Source: Streptomyces sp. M92 (GTDB taxonomy: Bacteria; Actinomycetota; Actinomycetes; Streptomycetales; Streptomycetaceae). From it: a stretch of DNA of 64,000 nt. Shown one piece after another: positions 21,801 through 30,224 of this stretch. The translations under genes and the position numbers were made by a program. The notes under the pieces were generated by a model. That model saw nothing but the letters and a program-made list of their open reading frames with translations. It was not told where the DNA came from and searched no databases. Every line of letters starts with the position of its first letter. Within the stretch, counting starts at the first letter, position 1. The stretch covers positions 1,302,001 through 1,366,000 of the forward strand of contig NZ_CP101137.1 in assembly GCF_028473745.1 (NCBI RefSeq), in the 5' to 3' direction.

Positions 21801-22941
21801 CATGACGCACGCGGAGCTCTACCGCTGCAACTTCCTCGGCTGCGAGGCGAAGGAGCGTCCGGCACGCTACTGCCAGCACAACTGGGTGCTCTGCGACCTC
21901 GCGTCGATGGGTCCGGCGGCCGAGGCAGCCGCCAAGAGGCTCTGGGAGTTCGAGAAGGCCGTCCTGGGCCTCAGCGAACTGGAGAACTGCATGGGCAAGG
22001 GCGACTTCATGTCCTGCGTGCAGCTCCACCAGGACGTGCTGATCGGTTCGAAGTTCCGGATGCTGGCCGCAGCGGGCCGGGCCCTGCGTGACTTGACACG
22101 CGGCTGCACCCAGTGCTTCCTGCCCGGCACCCGGGTCCTGATGGCTGACGGGACCAGCGCACCGATCGAGAAGGTCCACGCGGGGGACATGGTCCGGGCC
22201 ACCGACCCCGTCACCGGCGAGACCGGTGCCCGCCGGGTCGCGCAGCAGATCGTCACTCCGGAGGGCGACAAACACCTCTCGGCGATCAGTATCCGAGGAC
22301 CCACCGGAGATGTCGGGAGGGTCACGGCCACAGACGACCATCCGTTCTGGAGCCCGAGCCTGCGCTCCTGGGCGGTGGCCGGCCAGCTGCGCCCCGGTGA
22401 CACACTGCGCACCGCGGACGGCACCGAGGCCACGGTCGTCGCCACCCGCTCCCTCGATCAGCGGACGAACACCTACAGTCTCACCGTCGAGGGCCTCCAC
22501 TCCTTCCACGTACTGGCCGGCGGCACCCCGGTCCTGGTGCACAACTCGGAGTGCAAGGTACTGGTGCTCGGGGTCAACGAGCACGTGCAGGATGAGACCA
22601 CCCGGCTGAACGGCTACAACTTCATGGACCCCAAACTGCAGGAAACGGTGGGCAACCTCCCTGACGGGACGCCGTACGCCATGTGGATGGCCGAGGTCGA
22701 GAACGTGATGCGGAACAACGGAAAAATCGCCGTGAGCCTCAAGGGATTCGATCCCCCAGGTGCTTCGTACCAGGAGAAGTTCGACCTTGCCCTGCAACAC
22801 GTGAAGGAAGGAAACTGGCGCTCCACCGAGTGGGAGATGAGCCGACTCGTCCACCACCACCGACTGGAGAATCTCGATTGGGACAACATCACCTTCTACG
22901 ATGACAACGGCCTCAGTATCAAAATCGACCCGCCCGAATAA
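18897..22941 (+). CDS. Secreted polymorphic toxin: ALF repeats, Ala-rich coiled coils, HINT domain, C-terminal toxin (one apparent frameshift)
   Basis: ATG 18897 follows AAGGAGTCGC. Order: Sec signal peptide (LSTLAVPVAAA); four ALF-type repeats of about 43 residues (DAGGPEVQARGRAALAGT, DIQAFLDAGL); an Ala/Lys-rich coiled coil; four more repeats (20.7-21.3 kb); a second Ala-rich coil; a pretoxin HINT domain (22114-22545, from CFLPGTRVLMADGT to VLVHN); and a terminal domain of 131 residues (VLGVNEHVQDE ... STEWEMSRLVHHH). The last resembles, from memory, polymorphic toxin type 27; this is unverified. Frame changes by +1 at CCC 19933-19935, where removing one C restores the Ala-rich frame; the intact product would be about 1347 residues. 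HINT domains autocleave to release the toxin. Two candidate immunity genes follow. Confidence 0.82.
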
Positions 22942-22950
22942 GGCTCGAAG

Positions 22951-23331
22951 ATGATCACCACTGATGTCTTCTCCTCCGACCGCACGTTCCGGGTGTGGCA
23001 GTACACGATCGCCCACCACTGCCGGGTCCTGCTGCGCAGTTCTCGTCGCACGGAGGACGACACCCGGATCGACGTTCACGTCGGCGGAGTCACGGCCATG
23101 TTCCTACGTCCCTCCTACGCACGGATCTCGGTCCGGGTGGGTACGGACGACGAGAGGGACGGCGTCATCTCGGTGGTGGGGCCGGAGCCGTTCGAGCGTG
23201 GCGAGGTCCTTCACATGATCGAAGGGGATCGCACGTCCGGATTCATCGTGGGCGGCCCGCTGCAGTACCACGAGTCCCACGCGTCGGATGAGGAGCCTTC
23301 CGGGTTCCTTCGCATGCCCCCGACGGAATAG
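22951..23331 (+). CDS. Candidate immunity protein 1 for the adjacent toxin
   Basis: This is a 126-residue soluble protein starting 9 bases after the toxin stop, so probably cotranscribed. It has no signal peptide or TM segment, as expected for a cytoplasmic immunity protein. It is clearly related to the next gene: both share FxSDRxFxxWxYTxAH, RIDxHVxGV and GFxVGGPL in the same order. I do not recognise a named family. The immunity role is inferred from position, size and duplication. Confidence 0.7.
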   Translation: MITTDVFSSDRTFRVWQYTIAHHCRVLLRSSRRTEDDTRIDVHVGGVTAMFLRPSYARISVRVGTDDERDGVISVVGPEPFERGEVLHMIEGDRTSGFIVGGPLQYHESHASDEEPSGFLRMPPTE

Positions 23332-23412
23332 CGGCGTCGACCAAGCGGCCCGGGCTGGCACACCGCCGGCCCGGGCCGCGGCTTGAGCACCCTCACCACG
23401 ACCTGGAGAGAC

Positions 23413-23781
23413 ATGGCAGAGACCTTCCGCTCCGACCGGATCTTCACGCTGTGGCACTACACAGCGGCGCACGGCGACCGTCTGCTCCTGCGAGCCAAGG
23501 CCGACGCGACCAGGCCGCGCATCGACCTGCACGTCGACGGCGTCGTGGGGCTGCTGCTCGAACCGGTGTACCGCGGGCTGGTCATCCGGGACGGCACCCC
23601 CGCGGAGGTCCAGCGCGTGCGGACCGAGTACGGCGTCCCCCTCGATGGGCCGGTCCGTCTGCACGTGATCGGCGAAGACCGCATGCGGGGCTTCGTCGTG
23701 GGCGGCCCGCTGCGGTGGCAGGAGGACCGGGGCGGCACCAGGGACCCCTCGCCCTTCGGCCCGATCCCCGGAACACCGTGA
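23413..23781 (+). CDS. Candidate immunity protein 2, paralogue of immunity protein 1
   Basis: This 122-residue protein begins MAETFRSDRIFTLWHYTAAH at an ATG preceded by GGAGAG; a TTG ten codons earlier is less likely. It shares the landmarks of the preceding gene (RIDLHVDGV, RGFVVGGPLRW) but differs over its middle third, as expected of duplicated immunity genes that face different toxin variants. An 81-bp gap separates the pair. It is cytoplasmic by sequence. Function is inferred from context only. Confidence 0.68.
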   Translation: MAETFRSDRIFTLWHYTAAHGDRLLLRAKADATRPRIDLHVDGVVGLLLEPVYRGLVIRDGTPAEVQRVRTEYGVPLDGPVRLHVIGEDRMRGFVVGGPLRWQEDRGGTRDPSPFGPIPGTP

Positions 23782-23932
23782 CGCAGCCGGGGCGTTGACG
23801 CCTCGGTCACGACGCGGTCACGAATCCCCGCCCGACAGCGGAGGCGCTCTTGCCGCCCTCACCCCCCTGGCGTACACCAGAGCCCACGGGACAGCGCCGA
23901 ACGTTCGACGAGGAACGAAGAACGGGGCAGTG

Positions 23933-25357
23933 ATGCGCACGAGCAGCACCATCCGGACACGCAGGACCGTCGAGAGGGCCGGGAACAGCGCCGCGAAGAG
24001 GTCCACCAGGGCCGCCGCGTTCCTCGCCGCCGGAGCCCTCGCCCTCTCGCTCACCGCGTGCGGCGGAGACGACGACAGCGGCGGCGGCGGCGACAAGAAG
24101 GGGCAGGGAGACGGCGGCAAGGAAACGGCCGCCACCGTCACCCTTCCCAAGCTGGACGGCGAGAGCCTGGAGGTCGCCGCCGTCTGGACCGGCGCCGAGC
24201 AGGAGAACTTCACGAAGGTCCTCGAGGAGTTCGAGAAGCGCACCGGCGCGGAGGTCACCTTCGTGCCGGCCCAGGACCCGATCATCAACTTCCTCGGTTC
24301 GAAGGTGGCCGGCGGGGCCCCGCCGGACGTGGCGATGCTCCCCCAGCCCGGTGCCGTCAAGCAGGCCGTCGACAAGGGCTGGGCCAAGCCGCTGGGCGCC
24401 GAGGCCACCAAGGAGCTGACGGAGAACTACTCCCAGGGCTGGCAGGACATCGGAAAGGTCGACGGCAAGCAGTACGGGGTCTACTACAAGGCCGCCAACA
24501 AGTCCCTGATCTGGTACAACGCGCAGGTCTTCGAGAACGCGGGCGCGGCCGAGCCCAAGACCTGGGACGAGTTGCTCACCACCGCCCAGATGATCTACGA
24601 CTCGGGCGTCACGCCGTTCTCCGTCGGCGGCGCGGACGGCTGGACCCTCACCGACTGGTTCGAGAACATCTACCTCTCCCAGGCCGGCCCGGAGAAGTAC
24701 GACCAGTTGGCCAGGCACGAGATCAAGTGGACGGACCCGTCCGTGAAGGAGGCCCTGACCACTCTCGCCGAGGTCTGGGGCAAGAAGGACTACGTGGCGG
24801 GCGGCGCGGCCGGCGCGCTGCAGACCGACTTCCCGGCCTCGGTGACGCAGACCTTCACCGGCGGCGCCCAGCCCAAGGCCGCCATGGTCTACGAGGGCGA
24901 CTTCGTGCAGGTCAACATCGCGGAGACGGACGCGGCGGTCGGCGACGGCGCGAAGGTCTTCCCGTTCCCGGCGGTCGGCGACAGCGCGCCGGTGGTCTCC
25001 GGAGGTGACGCGGCGGTGATCCTGGAGGACTCGAAGGCGGCGCAGGCGCTGGCCACCTGGCTGGCCTCCCCGGACGCGGCGGCGATCCACGCGGGGCTCG
25101 GCGGCTACCTCTCGCCGAACAAGAACCTGGACACGTCGGCGTACCCGAACGACGTGCAGCGGAAGATCGCCGAGGCGCTGGTCTCGGCCGGTGACGACTT
25201 CCGCTTCGACATGTCGGACCAGGCCCCGCAGGCCTTCGGCGGCACGCCCGGCAAGGGCGAGTGGAAGGCGCTCCAGGACTTCCTGAAGAACCCGTCCGAC
25301 GTCGAGGGCGCGCAGCGCCGGCTGGAGGCGGACGCGGCCGCCGCCTACGGAGGCTGA
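23933..25357 (+). CDS. Carbohydrate ABC transporter substrate-binding lipoprotein
   Basis: This is a 474-residue family 1 solute-binding protein. A lipoprotein signal ends in LSLTAC (Cys43), followed by a GGDDDSGGGGD linker. The mature part carries EVAAVWTGAEQENFTKVLEEF, GGAPPDVAMLPQPG and YKAANKSLIWYN, typical of sugar-binding proteins. ATG 23933 follows GGGGC; GTG 23930 directly before it is possible. It starts an operon with two permeases. No ATPase gene is present, so the importer probably uses a shared ATPase such as MsiK, known to energise several Streptomyces sugar importers. The sugar cannot be told. Confidence 0.92.
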   Translation: MRTSSTIRTRRTVERAGNSAAKRSTRAAAFLAAGALALSLTACGGDDDSGGGGDKKGQGDGGKETAATVTLPKLDGESLEVAAVWTGAEQENFTKVLEEFEKRTGAEVTFVPAQDPIINFLGSKVAGGAPPDVAMLPQPGAVKQAVDKGWAKPLGAEATKELTENYSQGWQDIGKVDGKQYGVYYKAANKSLIWYNAQVFENAGAAEPKTWDELLTTAQMIYDSGVTPFSVGGADGWTLTDWFENIYLSQAGPEKYDQLARHEIKWTDPSVKEALTTLAEVWGKKDYVAGGAAGALQTDFPASVTQTFTGGAQPKAAMVYEGDFVQVNIAETDAAVGDGAKVFPFPAVGDSAPVVSGGDAAVILEDSKAAQALATWLASPDAAAIHAGLGGYLSPNKNLDTSAYPNDVQRKIAEALVSAGDDFRFDMSDQAPQAFGGTPGKGEWKALQDFLKNPSDVEGAQRRLEADAAAAYGG

Positions 25358-25361
25358 CGCG

Positions 25362-26726
25362 ATGGCGCCGGCCACGGCGGCAGGGGCTTCCCGGGGCCCT
25401 GCCGCCCCCCAGAGTCCCGGGTCACCCAAGTCGCGCAGGAGCGTGACCGGCACCCGCAGGACCGTGGCGGTGCTGTTCCTGCTCCCCGCCCTGGTGCTGC
25501 TCGGCGCGCTCGTGGTCTACCCGATCGGGTACTCGCTGATCCGCAGCTTCTACGACCAGTCCGGCGACTCCTTCGCCGGGCTCGACAACTACCAGGCGCT
25601 CTTCACCGACGACGGCATCCGCACCGCGCTGAAGAACAACGTCATCTGGGTGGTGTTCGCGCCGACGGTCGCCACCGCCCTCGGCCTGATCTTCGCGGTG
25701 CTGACCGAACGGGTGCGCTGGGGCACGGCGTTCAAGCTGGTCGTCTTCATGCCGATGGCGATCTCGATGCTGGCGGCCGGGATCATCTTCCGGCTCGTCT
25801 ACGACCAGGACCCGGACAAGGGCGTCGCGAACGCGGTCTGGGTCGGGGTGCACGACACGTTCGCCGAGTCGTCCGCGTTCCCGAAGGCCCACCCGGGCCG
25901 CGAGTCGCCGCTGGAACCGGCCGGCGGCGGCGCGTTCATCACCAAGGAACCGGTCAGTGCGGGTCAGACCGTCGTCCTGCCCCTCGTCGGCGTCGCCCCC
26001 GACGTGATGCCGGACGGCGCCGAGAAGGCAGTGCCCGCCCAGCCCGAGGACGGGAAGATCACCGGCACCACCTGGCAGGACTTCACCCGCGGCAAGGGCG
26101 TCGGGCAGCTCAACGGCGTCGACGCCGCCGAACTGGGCTACGCCGGGATGAAGATCGAGGCGGTGAAGGACGGCGAGGTCGTCGCGTCCACCACGGCGGC
26201 CGGCGACGGCACCTTCAGCCTCCCCGCGGCGGCCGACGGGGCGCGGCTGAGGCTCCCCGCCGACAACTTCAAGGAGCCCTACAACGGCCTGAGCTGGCTC
26301 GGCCCCTCCCTCGTCACCCCGGCCATCATCGGGTCGTACGTATGGATGTGGGCGGGCTTCGCGATGGTGCTGATCGCGGCGGGGCTGGCCGGCGTGCCCC
26401 GCGAGCTCCTGGAGGCGGCACGGGTCGACGGTGCCAACGAGTGGCAGGTCTTCAGACGGGTCACGGTGCCGCTGCTGGCGCCGGTCCTCGCGGTCGTCGT
26501 CGTCACCCTGATGATCAACGTGCTGAAGGTCTTCGACCTGGTCTTCATCATCGCCCCGGGCTCCTCCCAGGACGACGCGAACGTCCTCGCCCTGGAGCTG
26601 TACCGCAAGGGCTTCGCCTCGGACCAGCCGGGCGTCGCCAGCGCCATCGCGGTGTTCCTGCTGCTCCTGGTCATCCCGGTCATGTGGTTCAACGTACGGC
26701 GGCTGCGGCGGGAGGTGCGGCGATGA
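25362..26726 (+). CDS. Sugar ABC transporter permease with a large extracytoplasmic insert (MalF-like layout)
   Basis: This is a 454-residue permease. The first TM helices (VLFLLPALVLLGALVVYPIGYSL onward) are normal, but about 150 polar residues (roughly 165-315, from VHDTFAESSAFPKAH to RLRLPADNFKEPYNG) are inserted before the EAA-loop half (ELLEAARVDGANEWQVFRRV). The insert contains a beta-rich stretch (VKDGEVVASTTAAGDGTFSLP) like a small carboxypeptidase-regulatory or Ig-like fold. Most permeases of this class are about 300 residues. A big periplasmic loop at this place recalls MalF P2, which contacts the binding protein. It lies 4 bases after the binding-protein stop. Confidence 0.92.
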   Translation: MAPATAAGASRGPAAPQSPGSPKSRRSVTGTRRTVAVLFLLPALVLLGALVVYPIGYSLIRSFYDQSGDSFAGLDNYQALFTDDGIRTALKNNVIWVVFAPTVATALGLIFAVLTERVRWGTAFKLVVFMPMAISMLAAGIIFRLVYDQDPDKGVANAVWVGVHDTFAESSAFPKAHPGRESPLEPAGGGAFITKEPVSAGQTVVLPLVGVAPDVMPDGAEKAVPAQPEDGKITGTTWQDFTRGKGVGQLNGVDAAELGYAGMKIEAVKDGEVVASTTAAGDGTFSLPAAADGARLRLPADNFKEPYNGLSWLGPSLVTPAIIGSYVWMWAGFAMVLIAAGLAGVPRELLEAARVDGANEWQVFRRVTVPLLAPVLAVVVVTLMINVLKVFDLVFIIAPGSSQDDANVLALELYRKGFASDQPGVASAIAVFLLLLVIPVMWFNVRRLRREVRR

Positions 26727-27643
26727 CCGCTCAGGCGGGTTCCCTCACCGAGGCGGCACCGGGGCCCGGCGGCGGCACCGCCGTCAGGGCGAGGCGGTCA
26801 CTGGGTGCCCGGCTCGCCGAGCGCGTCAGCGGCGGGCTGGTCCAGGTGTTCCTGATCGTCGTCGGCCTGTTCTGGCTGGTCCCGACGATCGGTCTGCTGC
26901 TGTCCTCGCTGCGCACACCCCGGGACATGGCGGCCAGCGGCTGGTGGGAGGTCCTCACCAAGCCGTCGCAGCTCACCTTCCAGAGCTACGAGGAGCTGCT
27001 CAAGAACGGCGACATCACCTCCTCCCTCCTCAACACCGCGCTGATCACGGTCCCGGCGACGGTCCTGGTCGTGGTCATCGGCTCGCTCGCGGGGTACGCC
27101 TTCGCGTGGATGGACTTCCCGGGCCGCGACTGGTGGTTCCTGGCCGTGGTCGGGCTGCTCGTCGTCCCCGTCCAGGTGGCGCTGATCCCGATCGCGGAAC
27201 TCTTCGGCAAGGTCGGGCTGTTCGGCTCGGTCGTCGGTGTGGTCCTCTTCCACGTCGGCTTCGGCCTGCCGTTCGCGATCTTCCTGCTGCGGAACTTCTT
27301 CGCGGAGATCCCCAGGGAGCTGCTGGAGGCGGCCCGGCTGGACGGCGCGGGTGAACTGCGGCTGTTCGTGCGGGTCGTGATGCCGCTGGGCGGGCCCGCG
27401 ATCGCGAGCCTGGGCATCTTCCAGTTCCTGTGGGTGTGGAACGACATGCTGGTCGCGCTGATCTTCTCGGACGCCGGGAGCCAGCCGATCACGGTCGCCC
27501 TGCAGACGCAGGTACGGCAGTTCGGCAACAACATCGACATCCTGGCGCCGGGTGCCTTCATCTCCATGGTGATCCCGCTGGCCGTGTTCTTCGCGTTCCA
27601 GCGGCAGTTCGTCTCCGGCGTGATGGCGGGCGCGGTCAAGTAA
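26723..27643 (+). CDS. Sugar ABC transporter permease (MalG-like)
   Basis: This 306-residue second permease has about six TM helices and an EAA loop (IPRELLEAARLDGAGELRLFVRVVMPLG) that contacts the ATPase. The ATG overlaps the previous stop in an ATGA, indicating translational coupling. A strong terminator follows at 27663-27695, closing the operon. Confidence 0.93.
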   Translation: MTAQAGSLTEAAPGPGGGTAVRARRSLGARLAERVSGGLVQVFLIVVGLFWLVPTIGLLLSSLRTPRDMAASGWWEVLTKPSQLTFQSYEELLKNGDITSSLLNTALITVPATVLVVVIGSLAGYAFAWMDFPGRDWWFLAVVGLLVVPVQVALIPIAELFGKVGLFGSVVGVVLFHVGFGLPFAIFLLRNFFAEIPRELLEAARLDGAGELRLFVRVVMPLGGPAIASLGIFQFLWVWNDMLVALIFSDAGSQPITVALQTQVRQFGNNIDILAPGAFISMVIPLAVFFAFQRQFVSGVMAGAVK

Positions 27644-27662
27644 GCGACGGAAAGACACCCTT

Positions 27663-27695
27663 GAGGGGGCGGGCCGGTCACCGGCCCGCCCCCTC
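27663..27695 (+). terminator. Terminator of the sugar ABC operon
   Basis: The perfect 15-bp arms GAGGGGGCGGGCCGG and CCGGCCCGCCCCCTC have a 3-base loop, 20 bases past the permease stop. Confidence 0.85.
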
Positions 27696-27805
27696 TCCGG
27701 CTTGCGCGTCGTCCCCCGAATGCCGCAGGGGCCGTAACCAAGTCACTCCACTGGCCGTTCCCGGGCCGAACGCCCGCGCCGATCCCGCCGACCCATGGAT
27801 GTCCC

Positions 27806-30070
27806 GTGCCCAGGTTCAGTGTCATCGTCCCCGCGCACCAGGTGCAGGCGTATCTGCCCGCCTGCCTGGAATCGGTGCTGTCCCAGTCGTACCCGGACTT
27901 CGAGCTGATCGTGGTCGACGACTGCTCGCCGGACGCCTGCGGCGAGATCGCCGACGAGTTCGCGACCCGCGACGCCCGGGTGCGCGCCCTGCACCTGCCG
28001 CGCAACGGCGGGCTCGGCCCGGCCCGCAACGCGGGCATGGAGCGGGCCGGCGGCGACTACCTGGTCTTCCTCGACGGCGACGACACGCTCACCCCGCACG
28101 CGCTGCGGGCGATCGCCGACCGGATCAAGGAGACCGGGGAGCCGGACGTCCTGGTCTACGACTACGCGCGCACGTACTGGACGGGCGAGGCGGTCCGCAA
28201 CCAGGCCGCCGCCCACCTCACCGAGCGGGGCCCGGCGCCGTTCCGGCTCACCGACCGGCCGGAGCTGCTGAAGCTGCTCATGGTGGCCTGGAACAAGACG
28301 GTGCGGCGCGAGTTCGCCGAGCGCGAGGGCTTCGCCTTCCCGCCGGGCTACTACGAGGACACCCCGTGGACCTACCCGGTCCTGATGACTGCGGAGTCCG
28401 TCGCCACCCTGGACCGGGTCTGCGTCCACTACCGGCAGCGCGGCCACGGCAGCATCCTGGGCACGCCGAGCGAGCGCCACCTGGACGTCTTCGCCCAGTA
28501 CGACCGGGTCTTCGCGTTCCTGGAGTCGAACCCGGAGCTGGACCGCTGGCGGCCGGTGCTCTACCGCCGCATGGCCGACCACCTGACGACGGTCTTCACC
28601 CGCCCCGACCGCGTCCCGCGCCGGCTGCGCGCCGAGTTCCTGCGCCGGGCCCGCGTCCACTGCCGCCGCTACCGGGTCCCCGGCGCCTCCGCCCCGCGGC
28701 CCGTGCGGCTGCGCCACGCCCTGCTCCGGCTGGGCCTGGGCCGCACCTGGCGGACCCTGCGGCTGGCCTCCGCCCTGCGCCGCCGGACGGTGAAGGCCAC
28801 CGCCCGGCTGCTGCGCGCCGTACGAGCGGTCGCCCTGCGCGCCCACTACCGCGTCCAGCGCTGCCTGCCCCTGAGCGACCGTGCCGTCTTCGCCGCCGAC
28901 GGCGAGCGGGGCCACGGGGGCAACCCGGGCGCGCTGGAGGAGGCCTTCCGCGACCTGGCGCCGCACATCCGCACGGCGTGGTCCGCCGCCCCCGCGCACC
29001 ACCACACCATCCCGACCGGCACCCGCCGTCTGACCCCCGGCACGGCCGCCCACTGGACGGCGCTGGCCCGCTCCCGCTACCTGGTGCACGACGCCGCCTT
29101 CGACGCCGGCCTGGTCCGGCGCAAGGGCCAGGTCCTGATCCAGACGCGGGGCGGGACGCCCTTGAAGCACATGGGCCTGGACCTGCGGGAACGCCCGGCC
29201 GCCGCGGGCCGCGCCGACTTCGCGCGGCTGCTGCGCGACTCCGGCGCCTGGGACTACGTCGTCTCCGCCAACCGCCACTCCACCCTCACCTGGGAACGCG
29301 TCCACCCCGGCCGCTACACCACGCTGGAGTACGGCCAGCCCCGCACCGACGTGTTCCAGCGGGCGACGCCCGCGGACGTGGCCCGGCTGCGCGAGACCCT
29401 CGGCATTCCCGCGGACACGGTCGCGATCCTGTACGCGCCCACCCACCGCGACTACCGGCGCACCCAGCGCGCCGCCCTGGACCTGGAGCGCGTCGTCACC
29501 CGCCTCGGCCCGCGCTTCATGGTGCTGGCCCGCGCCCACCCCCTTGCCGGCGGCCCGCTCGCCGAGTCCGCCGGCCGGGTCCTCGACGTCAGCGGCCACC
29601 CGAGCGTGGAGTCCCTGTGCCTGGCCTCGGACACCCTCGTCACCGACTACTCGGCACTGATGTTCGACTACGCGGGCCTGGACCGGCCGATCGTGATCCA
29701 CGCCGACGAGCCGGAGGCGTACGAGGCGGCCCGCGGCACCTACTTCGACCTGCGCGACTTCCCCCCGGGCGCGATCGTCCGGGACGAGGACGAACTGATC
29801 GGTGTCTTCGCCGGCGGGCACTGGCGCGGCGCCCGGTCCACGCAGCTCAGGGCCGCTTTCCGGGAGCGGTTCTGCCCGCACGACGACGGCCGCGCCGCTG
29901 AACGCGTCGTACGCCGTGCGGTGCTCGGCCAGACGGGCCCGGACCTCCCGCCGGTCGTGCCGCCCGCCGAACGCCGGCCCGTGCCCTCCGCCGCGGCGGG
30001 CCTCGCGCGCGCCCCGCTGGCGACCGTGCCGCAACCGGCGGGGCCCCGCACCGTCACCGACGGCCTCTGA
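27806..30070 (+). CDS. GT2 glycosyltransferase fused to CDP-glycerol glycerophosphotransferase-like (TagF) domain
   Basis: This 754-residue protein starts at GTG (MPRFSVIVPAHQVQAYL). The N-terminal GT2 domain (about 1-250) has VVDDCSPD and the divalent-metal DGDD motif in VFLDGDDTLTP. A basic linker of about 100 residues precedes the TagF-like domain (about 400-720) with APTHRDY, RAHPLAGG and TDYSALMFDYAGLDRPIV. The conserved HGTPLK of TagF enzymes reads GGTPLK here (29149-29166), so a catalytic histidine seems lost. TagF-like proteins polymerise teichoic-acid-like wall glycopolymers at the membrane. It is the first of three tandem homologues. Confidence 0.88.
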   Translation: MPRFSVIVPAHQVQAYLPACLESVLSQSYPDFELIVVDDCSPDACGEIADEFATRDARVRALHLPRNGGLGPARNAGMERAGGDYLVFLDGDDTLTPHALRAIADRIKETGEPDVLVYDYARTYWTGEAVRNQAAAHLTERGPAPFRLTDRPELLKLLMVAWNKTVRREFAEREGFAFPPGYYEDTPWTYPVLMTAESVATLDRVCVHYRQRGHGSILGTPSERHLDVFAQYDRVFAFLESNPELDRWRPVLYRRMADHLTTVFTRPDRVPRRLRAEFLRRARVHCRRYRVPGASAPRPVRLRHALLRLGLGRTWRTLRLASALRRRTVKATARLLRAVRAVALRAHYRVQRCLPLSDRAVFAADGERGHGGNPGALEEAFRDLAPHIRTAWSAAPAHHHTIPTGTRRLTPGTAAHWTALARSRYLVHDAAFDAGLVRRKGQVLIQTRGGTPLKHMGLDLRERPAAAGRADFARLLRDSGAWDYVVSANRHSTLTWERVHPGRYTTLEYGQPRTDVFQRATPADVARLRETLGIPADTVAILYAPTHRDYRRTQRAALDLERVVTRLGPRFMVLARAHPLAGGPLAESAGRVLDVSGHPSVESLCLASDTLVTDYSALMFDYAGLDRPIVIHADEPEAYEAARGTYFDLRDFPPGAIVRDEDELIGVFAGGHWRGARSTQLRAAFRERFCPHDDGRAAERVVRRAVLGQTGPDLPPVVPPAERRPVPSAAAGLARAPLATVPQPAGPRTVTDGL

Positions 30071-30224
30071 CCGCCGTTTGTCCACTGGGAGTCCACATGC
30101 CCCGCGGCTCGTCGCGGCCCGCTCCGTCCCGGCCGCCCGTCCGGCGGCCCACGGGACGGCCGGGCCGGCTGGATCTGCGGGACGGCGGCTCCCGACGGAC
30201 CAGGACAACGAGAGAAAGAGCAGC

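Noticed and set aside
20227..23079. 950-residue minus-strand frame opposite the toxin gene
   Set aside because: It is a shadow of Ala-rich codons; the HINT and ALF motifs are on the plus strand.
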